Source: Fusicatenibacter sp. (GTDB lineage Bacteria; Bacillota; Clostridia; Lachnospirales; Lachnospiraceae). From it: DNA of 37,814 bases. The position numbers and the translations under genes were made by a program. Positions 16,962-23,978 of the stretch are shown piece by piece. The notes beneath the pieces were generated by a model. It saw only the letters and a list, made by a program, of their open reading frames with translations, was not told where the DNA came from and did not search any database. The stretch spans positions 1 to 37,814 of the forward strand of contig JAGHIA010000014.1 of the NCBI GenBank assembly GCA_017887445.1. The letters run 5' to 3'. The stretch's first letter is position 1. Each line of letters begins with the position of its first letter.

Positions 16962-17939
16962 TTAATAAAAATGCTGATTTCCAATCTGGATTCCACGGCC
17001 GGATCCGCTGTTGAAATACAGGCAGCTTCCCACCGGATTTTCTCCTGCCAGCGCAGCAGCCGCCGCATCGTAGCAGTCACTTCTCGCGCCTCTGGAAAGA
17101 ACCCGCTGGAACTTTCCGCTGGATACAGGTGAAAACTGTCCGGACTGATAGATAACACCGGAAATACTATTGGGGAAAGAACCGCTTCGTACACGGTTCA
17201 TGACAACCGCGCCTACCGCCACCTTTCCGGTATAGCTTTCTCCGCCCGCCTCACACTCGATCAGCGCCGCCAGCATTGCCAGGTCGCCGCTGTCCGCAGA
17301 TACTCCGCTTCCCTGCGAGGATGCGGCCTGCTTTTTCTGGCTCTCCTGGTACTCTTCTACAGTCATCGCGCCCTGAACAGCGTTTTCCAGACTTACATAA
17401 TCCGAGTGTACATAGGCTTCGGTTCCACGGTAAGATACCTGGTACCATTCGCCTTCGGTTCCCTCGATTTTTACCTGACTGGAGTTTCCAAGACTTCCGA
17501 TCGTCTCTCCCTCCAGAGACGGCTGCTTTCTGACTCTCAGGCTGCTGGCCGTTACGGTTCCGGTAAATCCGCACACGTTTTTATAGTGTACGCGCGCTTC
17601 CTCGCCGAATACCAGCAGGTCCGTTCTGATATACCCTTCAATTCCATCAGAACTTACCTTGCTCCATTCACCTTCCTGTCCTTCTACGTCAACTGCGCGG
17701 CCCGGCAGAAGAATGCCGGCCTGTCCGGAATCAGCAGTCGCGGACTCGCGGATGTTCGCGTAGCTCTCCACATTGGCCGCAGCTTTCTGATTCCAGCCTT
17801 CTGTATATAAAATACTCTCCTCTTTTGTATCATTCTCTGCATTGGTTAAAGTGTCTGCATATGCCGGTACAGCCATGATGGCGGTCATTGTAATCGCTCC
17901 CCCGAGTACGCCGATCATACGGCTCCGTTTCAATGTCAT
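16962..17939 (-). CDS. Secreted cell wall hydrolase: two SH3b domains plus SleB/CwlJ-type hydrolase
   Basis: 325 residues. A signal peptide (residues 1-28, ending AVPAYAD) is followed by two bacterial SH3 domains (about 55-112: YANIRESA, GILLPGRAVDVEGQEGEW, EGYIRTDLL; about 128-187: SLRVRKQPSLEG, SLGNSSQVKIEGTEGEW, EAYVHSDYV) and a Hydrolase_2 domain (about 215-325: LAALIECEAGGESYTGKVAV with the catalytic Glu in ECEAGGE, VMNRVRSGSFPNSI, CYFNSGSG). The family cleaves peptidoglycan, best known in spore cortex germination (SleB, CwlJ); vegetative roles are also possible, and SH3 domains usually target peptidoglycan. A consensus promoter and a tandem 10-bp repeat lie in the leader. GGAGG precedes the ATG. 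Confidence 0.95.
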   Translation of the reverse strand: MTLKRSRMIGVLGGAITMTAIMAVPAYADTLTNAENDTKEESILYTEGWNQKAAANVESYANIRESATADSGQAGILLPGRAVDVEGQEGEWSKVSSDGIEGYIRTDLLVFGEEARVHYKNVCGFTGTVTASSLRVRKQPSLEGETIGSLGNSSQVKIEGTEGEWYQVSYRGTEAYVHSDYVSLENAVQGAMTVEEYQESQKKQAASSQGSGVSADSGDLAMLAALIECEAGGESYTGKVAVGAVVMNRVRSGSFPNSISGVIYQSGQFSPVSSGKFQRVLSRGARSDCYDAAAAALAGENPVGSCLYFNSGSGRGIQIGNQHFY

Positions 17940-17965
17940 ACTTACCTCCTGCTAATTATTACATT

Positions 17966-17985
17966 TTTGTTACGATTTGTTACGA
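17966..17985 (-). promoter_or_regulatory. Tandem TCGTAACAAA direct repeat in the hydrolase leader
   Basis: Two perfect adjacent copies on the minus strand, starting about five bases past the -10 element, so at or just after the expected transcription start. The position suits an operator, but no known regulator was matched. Confidence 0.45.
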
Positions 17986-17989
17986 ACTG

Positions 17990-18018
17990 ATTCTATCAGC
18001 ATTACAACTTTTTGTCAA
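17990..18018 (-). promoter_or_regulatory. Consensus sigma-A promoter for the SH3/SleB-like hydrolase
   Basis: TTGACA (18018-18013), 17-bp spacer, TAGAAT (17995-17990) on the minus strand, 50 bp upstream of the ATG. A housekeeping-type promoter rather than an obvious sporulation sigma promoter. Confidence 0.8.
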
Positions 18019-18124
18019 TCATAACTTTCCTACAATGTTTCACAGGATTCCGGGGATTTTTCTATAATTATCCACAAACTTCTCCCACTTTTTGGGGATT
18101 TCTGGGGTTTTTGTCGATGATTTC

Positions 18125-18596
18125 CTCCACTTTTGGGTAGGGGGGACGAAAACCGAAGCGACGGGCGGCCATGGCGCGGCGGGCGATTGGGAAGAGGCGG
18201 GGCGGCAGCGGCCGGTGGGGCGGGCAGGGGATGCGGCGGCGGGCGGACATGCTCGGACGGCGGGCGCTTTGGATGCGGGGAAACACTAAGCGTGCGTCCG
18301 GCACTCCGGCCAGGCACCGGAGCGATTCGACAGGAATGCCTGATGCATTCCCGTCTCAGCGCTCCTCAGGCTCGGTGCGTGATGCACCTCGCCTGGCCTG
18401 GCTGGAGTGCCGGACGCGCGCTAAGTGTTTCCGCCGCATCCGCAGACGCCCGCCGTCCGAGCATGTCCGCCCGCCGCCGCATCCCCTGCCCGCCCCACCG
18501 GCCGCTGCCGCCCCGCCTCCTCCCTCCGCCCGCCGCGCCATGGCCGCCCGTCGCTTCGGTTTTCTGGTTGTAGAAGGGTGTGTGGCAAAAGTGTAG
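18125..18596. repeat. Giant GC-rich inverted repeat 1 with two inner hairpins
   Basis: Arms of about 190-200 bp (18125-18315 and 18396-18596) pair almost along their whole length, from CTCCACTTTTG / CAAAAGTGTAG at the ends to GCACTCCGGCCAGGC at the junction. The junction holds two hairpins: 18319-18365 (GGAGCG...CGCTCC enclosing GACAGGAATGC and GCATTCCCGTC) and 18368-18394 (AGGCTCGGTGC with GCACCTCGCCT). The left arm is G-rich and the right arm C-rich. Open frames across it are translations of the same palindrome and lack start signals. Confidence 0.85.
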
Positions 18597-18654
18597 GGTG
18601 AGAGAGAGAAAGAATGAATGGAAACGGACGATAGAAGAACGACAGTTGCGATAC

Positions 18655-18870
18655 AAATCAAAAACCCCACTGCAAGCAACAGGGTAGCCAGCTTGTAGCA
18701 TTGCAGAGCAGCGGGGTATTTGATCTACGCTACGCTGCGCTCCGGGCGGTGCTAACCGTGTGCCACCGGCACACAGCACCGCCAAATATCCATGCAAGCA
18801 CAAGGTGAATTGCCGCTTGCGGCAAGAGAAGGCAGCCTAGGCTGTGGCTACTTGGCTCGTTGCTCGCGGA
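18655..18870. repeat. Nested hairpin module (family D, expanded)
   Basis: An outer stem CAAAAACCCCACTGC / GCAGCGGGGTATTTG (18659-18720) matches the greA-lysS terminator stem but encloses extra sequence. A second hairpin pairs GGCGGTGCT..GTGTGCC with GGCACAC..CACCGCC (18748-18784). The right end repeats GGCTACTTGGCTCGTTGCTCGCGG, the inverse of 8374-8405. Confidence 0.65.
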
Positions 18871-18962
18871 AATAGAATAATTGATATGAAATTGGAGATG
18901 GAGAAACAATTTAGCTTTCATAAGATCTCCCGTCCCACGCCCCGCCGCATAACCGCCCGCTA

Positions 18963-19388
18963 CCGTGAGTGCGAAAACCAGAAAGAAGGCCGTGTCCGGC
19001 GGCTTGGGGGGACGGCGGGCATCTGTGGAAATGCGAGAAAATCTTAACGTCCCGGCGGCGTTCCGGACGGGGCAGGCTTTGGACTTCACGTCCAAAGCCT
19101 GAGGCGCACTGAGACGGGAATGCATCAAGCATTCCTGTCGAATTGCGCCGGTACCCGTCCGGAACACCTCCGGGACGTTTAGATTTTCCGTATTTCCACA
19201 GTCGCCCGCCGTACCCCCAAGCCGCCGGACACGGCCTTCTTTCGTCCGCCCTCACACTCCCGGCTCAGTGCGCCGATACCCGTCCGGAACGCCGCCGGGA
19301 CATTTAGATTTTCCGTATTTCCACAGCCGCCCGCCGTACCCCCAAACCGCCGGACACGGCCTTCTTTCGTCCGCCCTCACACTCCCGG
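18963..19388. repeat. Giant inverted repeat 2, opposite orientation, with a duplicated right arm
   Basis: Left arm 18963-19072 pairs with 19152-19263; the right arm is then repeated directly at 19270-19388 with a few changes. The junction holds 19073-19101 (CAGGCTTTGGAC / GTCCAAAGCCTG) and 19103-19149 (GGCGCA...TGCGCC enclosing GACGGGAATGC and GCATTCCTGTC). On the minus strand the second hairpin is the counterpart of 18319-18365; the 27-base loop-stem differs at one position. Confidence 0.82.
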
Positions 19389-19404
19389 CGGCGCTTATGC
19401 CTCA

Positions 19405-20868
19405 TCACTGCAGGTCGTAAAGTGTCGGGTCTGTCGGCCGGCGGGAATCCCACACGCTTGCGGCGTCAAACAGATCGCTGGTTCTGGTCCCTCCGTTGAT
19501 GGCATCCTGGTACAGACGATAGCCGTCCAGATTTCGCCGTCCCATTCTCAGATAGTTGTCACGGCACTGTACAAAATACTGAGAGGAATCTACGTTGCAG
19601 TAAATATTGAAGCCTTTGCTTTTCAGGTAATTGAATTTCTCGTTGTCCGCCTGGTAATCATGCCAGTCGGCAAGATCCTGGCCATGAGCAAAAATAATCG
19701 TATCGGTTCCGCCGATCAGCGGCGCTACGTCCTGCAGCCAACGCTCGGTGTCAGTCTGGATATGCTCCAGTGAGGCCTCTCCGATCCTGATATGACCCCA
19801 GGTATGGCTCGCGAAGGTCCAGCCGTCCGCTTTGATGGCATCGGCTACTTTCTTCGCTTCCTCACATTCTTTCTCCCAGTCGAAGTCCGGATGCTCTTCC
19901 AGCCATTTCACCTGGTCGTCGCTGAGGTTTTCGCGGGTCTTGTAGGCGCTGTCTGTCCGGTAGCCGAGGATTCCGTCATAACCGGTCAGGGCGATGGTCC
20001 CTTTCGCTCCGTGGTACGCCGCGTCGGGGTGTTCCTCCAGGAACTGGTCCATCAGCGGCACGCAGTCGTAGGCGCCTGTCACTACGGTTCCGTCGTCCTG
20101 TATATATTCGCAGGTCGGTTTTCCGTTTTCGTCAATGACCATTTTGGACGCGATCCCACGGCCGTCGTAAGAGTGGTAGTAGCTCAGGTCGTCCAGGGAC
20201 AGCACATATGCTTTCTTTCCCTGTGGCAGGTAAATGTCGCCTTCGGTAAAGTGTACCGTTCCGTTTTCATCCACTGTCTGTTTTACCAGGTCGTGGAGCC
20301 CTACCAGCACATAGCCGTTGTCGTACATCTGCTGGGTGATCTTGTTGAATTCATCCACGGTGGTCATCCATTCGCAGAAGCCTTCGGTCTGTTTGTTGTC
20401 CTGAAAAAACGCCTTCTGCGGGTCTACCACCAGAGAGTGATAGAAAATATGTGTGACCTGATTAATGTCTACACGTACGCAGGCGTTTTTCGACGCGGTG
20501 TACTCGGACACTTTGGAAATCATTTCCGGGTCTGTGGCTGCGCCTTCCGCGCTCTGAAGCAGATTGATCGCTCCGTCATAATCATAAGTCATCGCCAGCG
20601 CGTCCGCCTGGTCGATCAGGTCTTCCTTGGTGACGGTTTCCTCCTCGGAGGCATCCCCTGTTTCCGGATCTTCCGAATCTTTTCCCTGATTTTCGGCGGT
20701 TGTTCCTCCTTTTTCCTGGGAACCCAGTCTTGGACTTCCCGCCAGGAACCAGACTGCCACGCCCAGAACCACCAAAAGCACGCACAGTGCGGCTGTCTTG
20801 ATGATCAGAATCCGCTGCCTGCGGCGGCGTCTCATTTCCTTTCTGGTCATTTTCTTTTTATTCGCCAT
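19405..20868 (-). CDS. Membrane-anchored polysaccharide deacetylase-like protein
   Basis: 487 residues from ATG 20868 (AGGGGG seven bases upstream; the ATG six bases earlier sits too close). A very basic N-terminus (KKKMTRKEMRRRRRQR) precedes one membrane helix (about 21-43), then an acidic linker (to about 80) and a helical segment with repeat-like DQADALAMTYDYDGAINLLQSA. The NodB-like part has LSLDDLSYY at 223-231 (Asp pair) and SHTWGH at 354-359 (metal His pair), with IIFAHGQDLADW later. An insertion of about 120 residues separates these motifs, longer than in simple deacetylases. The family removes acetyl groups from peptidoglycan or other glycans; the substrate is unknown. It faces outward and is a single gene between repeat blocks. 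Confidence 0.87.
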   Translation of the reverse strand: MANKKKMTRKEMRRRRRQRILIIKTAALCVLLVVLGVAVWFLAGSPRLGSQEKGGTTAENQGKDSEDPETGDASEEETVTKEDLIDQADALAMTYDYDGAINLLQSAEGAATDPEMISKVSEYTASKNACVRVDINQVTHIFYHSLVVDPQKAFFQDNKQTEGFCEWMTTVDEFNKITQQMYDNGYVLVGLHDLVKQTVDENGTVHFTEGDIYLPQGKKAYVLSLDDLSYYHSYDGRGIASKMVIDENGKPTCEYIQDDGTVVTGAYDCVPLMDQFLEEHPDAAYHGAKGTIALTGYDGILGYRTDSAYKTRENLSDDQVKWLEEHPDFDWEKECEEAKKVADAIKADGWTFASHTWGHIRIGEASLEHIQTDTERWLQDVAPLIGGTDTIIFAHGQDLADWHDYQADNEKFNYLKSKGFNIYCNVDSSQYFVQCRDNYLRMGRRNLDGYRLYQDAINGGTRTSDLFDAASVWDSRRPTDPTLYDLQ

Positions 20869-20908
20869 TTCCATTCCCCCTGTATCTGTAAATATTTGTA
20901 CTGCACAG

Positions 20909-21076
20909 GTAACAGTTCAACTGGCTGAACAGTTACATTTCCGATAACCGTTCAGCCAGGTCTGCGCATTTACTGCGCAGACCGCATGAAAGCGTAGTGC
21001 CTGCGGGCATCCGTCCCATCGCGAAGCGATTTTCAACGGCCGGATGCCATAACAGTTCAGCTGGCTGAACTGTTAC
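20909..21076. repeat. Palindrome-bounded repeat, family B, copy 3
   Basis: Framed by two AACAGTTCA-A/G-CTGGCTGAAC-A/T-GTTAC palindromes; inside are GGTCTGCGCAT/ATGCGCAGACC-type and CATCCG..CGGATG stems with CGCGAAGCGATTTTCAA. It occupies the upstream region of the deacetylase gene. Confidence 0.82.
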
Positions 21077-21078
21077 CA

Positions 21079-21128
21079 TTTCTGTGCATCACACAGGGTG
21101 TAATGGCTCAGCTGCGCTGAATTGTTAC
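21079..21128. repeat. Fragment of family A repeat
   Basis: TTTCTGTGCATC...GGTGTAATGGCTCAGCTGCGCTGAATTGTTAC matches the last 50 bp of the 10575-10719 module with several changes; it abuts family B copy 3, showing that modules combine. Confidence 0.6.
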
Positions 21129-21435
21129 CTGCATAGAACTCCCGATAGAGTTACCTTATGCGTATTTATGATCCGACTGCACCAAACTGCTGCTACGAAT
21201 TTTCAAACACAAATTCTGTCAACCCGCCTGAGGCTTCCTGTCTTTATGTAATGTACTTTTTCCTGAAAAGGTCAAAATGTTGAAAAACCCGTCAAAACAT
21301 CTTCGAAACATCGTTTTTTATCACAAATACGCTGTAACTGTTATTTTAATCGAAATGGCAAAAAAAGTCGATACCTTTAAAGAAAATGTAATAAAACAAA
21401 TAGATTTCCGTTCAAATCCTGAATTTCGTTACTTT
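21129..21435. other. Intergenic, AT-rich, no gene seen
   Basis: About 300 bp of low-GC sequence upstream of the hairpin element. An 84-codon open frame on the plus strand (from 21277) lacks a Shine-Dalgarno and runs into the repeat, so it is not called. Confidence 0.5.
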
Positions 21436-21597
21436 AGAGCGTGTTTGAAAATTGCTTTCTGCAAGATGTGCGTCACAGTTTGTGGGGAATTTGTTCCGAA
21501 ATCAGGAGGCGTAGCGGGCTACGCTGACTGATTTCGGGGCAAATTCCACGCAAAGTGGGGCGTGCAGATTGCGGGAATGAGTTTTCAAACACACTCC
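21436..21597. repeat. 162-bp hairpin element (AGAGCGTG family), copy 1
   Basis: Begins AGAGCGTGTTTGAAAATTGC and ends with the inverse TTTTCAAACACACTCC. Inside, GAATTTGTTCCGAAATCA pairs with TGATTTCGGGGCAAATTC around a CGTAGC/GCTACG tip, so the whole element folds as one long hairpin. No open frame fills it. It resembles a MITE in size and layout. Its right end covers the stop codon of the SpoU methyltransferase gene. Confidence 0.88.
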
Positions 21598-22367
21598 GGA
21601 GCGTGTCTCTGCCCGTGCACCTCATACATGAAAACCGCCGCCGCGATGGCCGCGTTCAGAGATTCCACCTGCCCTTCCATGGGGATCCGTACCAGGCGGT
21701 CCGCCCTGCCGGCCAGCGCGCCGCTGAGCCCATTCCCCTCGTTTCCAATGAGGATCGCCGCGGGGCCGCGGTAATCCTGCGCCCGGTAGGATTCTTTTCC
21801 GTTCAGGTGCGCCGCGTAGGTTCTGATGTTCCGGGCGGCCAGCTCCGGGAGAAATTCCGCCGGCTCCTCCACCTGCAGGATCGGCATCCGGTAAATGGAA
21901 CCCATGGTGGCCCGGATGGTCTTTGGCTGGAACAGATCCGCGGTGCGGCGGCTGACAATGATCCCCGTCGCTCCGGCGCCTTCCGCCGTCCGCACAATCG
22001 TTCCCACATTCCCCGGGTCCTGCAGGTCCTCCAAAACGATCAGAAACGGATCCTCCCTGCCAAGCACCTGTTCTTTGGTGTAAGCGGGAATTTTCACCAG
22101 GGTCAGGATCCCCTGGGGCGTTTTGGTATCGCAGACCTGCGCAAACACACGATCGTCCACTACTTCATATTGTATACCGTCCAGCGGTATTTCATTCATT
22201 CTTTCAAAGGACTCGGACAAAAAGACTTTCTCAATCCACTCCCGGGGCGCTTCCTGGAACATCTTTTTTCCTTCCGCCACAAACAGACCCTGCTCTTTCC
22301 GGGCCTTCGCTTTCTTATTTAAAAGCGTGATATTCTTCATCTGCTGATTGCTGATACTTGTGATCAT
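21585..22367 (-). CDS. SpoU/TrmH-family 23S rRNA or tRNA 2'-O-methyltransferase
   Basis: 260 residues from ATG 22367, chosen for AAAGGAG six bases upstream. An N-terminal substrate-binding domain (NKKAKARKEQGLFVAEGKKMF, about 15-35) precedes the SPOUT knot with the three SpoU motifs: LEDLQDPGNVGTIVRTAEG, ILIGNEGNGLSGAL and IPMEGQVESLNAAIAAAVF. The family uses S-adenosylmethionine to methylate ribose; the exact nucleotide (RlmB-like or TrmH-like) cannot be read. The last codons GAG TGT GTT TGA come from the inverted end of the 162-bp element, so insertion appears to have supplied the stop codon and possibly trimmed or altered the native C-terminus by a few residues. Confidence 0.93.
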   Translation of the reverse strand: MITSISNQQMKNITLLNKKAKARKEQGLFVAEGKKMFQEAPREWIEKVFLSESFERMNEIPLDGIQYEVVDDRVFAQVCDTKTPQGILTLVKIPAYTKEQVLGREDPFLIVLEDLQDPGNVGTIVRTAEGAGATGIIVSRRTADLFQPKTIRATMGSIYRMPILQVEEPAEFLPELAARNIRTYAAHLNGKESYRAQDYRGPAAILIGNEGNGLSGALAGRADRLVRIPMEGQVESLNAAIAAAVFMYEVHGQRHAPECV

Positions 22368-22452
22368 ACTTTCTCCTTTCATGGCGCACTCGCTGCGCCA
22401 ATAATGGTAGCTTTGGAAGTTTACTTCCAAACTTCCCTCCTATTGACTTTTC

Positions 22453-22585
22453 GTAACAGTTCAGCGAGGCCTGCGGATTTACTGCGCAGACCGTATGAAA
22501 GCATAGCGCCTGCGGGCATCCGGCCCATCGCGAAGCGATTTTCAATGGCCGGATACCGTAACAGTTCAGCAGGCTGAACTGTTAC
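22453..22585. repeat. Palindrome-bounded repeat, family B, copy 4
   Basis: Starts GTAACAGTTCAGCGAGG and ends AACAGTTCAGCAGGCTGAACTGTTAC, with the GCGCAGACC and CATCCGGCC stems in between. Close to copy 3 in sequence. Confidence 0.82.
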
Positions 22586-22598
22586 GGCGTTTCACAGC

Positions 22599-22643
22599 AA
22601 AATACGCGCGTACACGGCGATCCTTCCGCCGTATACGCGCGTA
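22599..22643 (-). terminator. Probable terminator of the pncB-dnaE-pfkA run
   Basis: On the minus strand a 17-bp stem TACGCGCGTATACGGCG pairs fully (one G-U) with CGCCGTGTACGCGCGTA and is followed by TTTTGCTG. It lies about 270 bp after pfkA with a hairpin element in between. Confidence 0.65.
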
Positions 22644-22695
22644 CTCTGATGTAAGCCGCTTTCGTTTGAACATTCCCTGTTACGGTTCATGGTCC

Positions 22696-22857
22696 AGAGC
22701 GTGTTTGAAAATTGCTTTCTGCAAGATGTGCGTCACAGTTTGTGGGGAATTTGTTCCAAAATCGGGAGGCGTAGCGGGCTACGCTGACTGATTTCGGGGC
22801 AAATTCCACGCAAAGTGGGGCGTGCAGATTGCAGGAATGAATTTTCAAACACGCTCT
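22696..22857. repeat. 162-bp hairpin element, copy 2
   Basis: Nearly identical to 21436-21597 (a handful of changes), with perfect AGAGCGTGTTTGAAAATT / AATTTTCAAACACGCTCT ends. It lies just downstream of pfkA. Confidence 0.9.
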
Positions 22858-22910
22858 AGCCGCAAACACTCGCTGTCTGCGGTGTAAATTCGGAAAACGG
22901 AACCGTTACA

Positions 22911-23903
22911 TTATTTATTATAGTTGTAAGACAGCGCGCGGGCGATCTCCCACTGATACTCGGGAAGCTTCTTCTGCATCGCCAGCGCCTCATTGATGTC
23001 GAAGTCCACATACTCTCCGTTCCGGTAAGCAACCACGCGGTTGGTCTTTCCCTGGATCAGAAGGTCCACGGCATAAGCGCCCATGATCGACGCGTAAACA
23101 CGGTCTTTACAGGTCGGACTTCCGCCGCGCTGCATGTGACCCAGAATGGTCGCACGGGTCTCCACGCCTGTCGCTGCCTCGATCCGGCGTGCCATGCTGC
23201 TGGAATGTCCGATTCCCTCCGCGTTGATAATGATATGATGCTTTTTGCCGCGTTTCCGGTTCTCGATGATGTTGTTGATGATCTTCTGCTCATCGTAATC
23301 GTATTTTTCCGGAAGCATAATGTCCTCCGCGCCGTTGGCGATACCGCACCACAGAGCAATATAGCCGGCGTTTCTTCCCATTACCTCGATAATGGAGCAG
23401 CGCTCATGGGACGTGGACGTATCGCGCACTTTGTCGATGGCCTCCATGGCGGTGTTGACCGCTGTGTCGAAACCGATGGTGTACTCGGTACATGCAATAT
23501 CCAGGTCGATGGTTCCGGGAACGCCTACGGTGTTGATCCCTTTGTTGGCCAGCTTCTGGGCGCCTGCGAAAGAACCGTCGCCGCCGATGACTACCAGGCC
23601 GTCGATTCCGTTTTTCTTACAGTTCTCGACTGCTCTCTCGATACCTTCCTCGGTGCGCATCTCCGCGCATCTGGCCGTATAGAGGATCGTGCCTCCGCGT
23701 TCAATCGTATCTGACACGTCGCGGGCAGTCATGTCGATGATCTCCTCGTTCAGAAGTCCATCGTAACCTTTAAGAATGCCCTTCATCTGGATCCCCTGCT
23801 GCAGACCGCGCCGTACCGCCGCGCGGATCGCGGCGTTCATTCCCGGTGCGTCGCCGCCGCTGGTCAGAACTCCGATTGTTTTTACCTTGCTTGTCGTTGC
23901 CAT
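22911..23903 (-). CDS. pfkA: ATP-dependent 6-phosphofructokinase
   Basis: 330 residues from ATG 23903 (GGAGG nine bases upstream). It phosphorylates fructose 6-phosphate in glycolysis. Motifs: LTSGGDAPGMNAAIR, VIGGDGSFAGA, PGTIDLDIA with the catalytic Asp, MGRNAGYIAL, GHMQRGGSPTCKDR. GGDGS and PGTID point to ATP rather than pyrophosphate as donor. The usual Asn in TIDND is Leu here, while both Asp are kept; I believe this is common in related clostridia. It follows dnaE by 75 bp, the dnaE-pfkA order found in many Firmicutes, so co-transcription is likely. Confidence 0.97.
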   Translation of the reverse strand: MATTSKVKTIGVLTSGGDAPGMNAAIRAAVRRGLQQGIQMKGILKGYDGLLNEEIIDMTARDVSDTIERGGTILYTARCAEMRTEEGIERAVENCKKNGIDGLVVIGGDGSFAGAQKLANKGINTVGVPGTIDLDIACTEYTIGFDTAVNTAMEAIDKVRDTSTSHERCSIIEVMGRNAGYIALWCGIANGAEDIMLPEKYDYDEQKIINNIIENRKRGKKHHIIINAEGIGHSSSMARRIEAATGVETRATILGHMQRGGSPTCKDRVYASIMGAYAVDLLIQGKTNRVVAYRNGEYVDFDINEALAMQKKLPEYQWEIARALSYNYNK

Positions 23904-23978
23904 ATGAAACTCCTCCATCTCATCACACACAATTATGAAATTTTTTTAACAATCACACACAACTTAATTCTAAAGCAT

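Noticed and set aside
18030-19255. Several 65-146 codon frames on both strands in the GC-rich repeats
   Set aside because: They are Arg/Pro/Gly-rich translations of palindromic DNA, mirror one another across the arms, and lack start signals.
21436-22857. Insertion sequence with transposase around the 162-bp elements
   Set aside because: No transposase frame lies between or inside the copies; they are non-coding, so only a MITE-like element can be supported.
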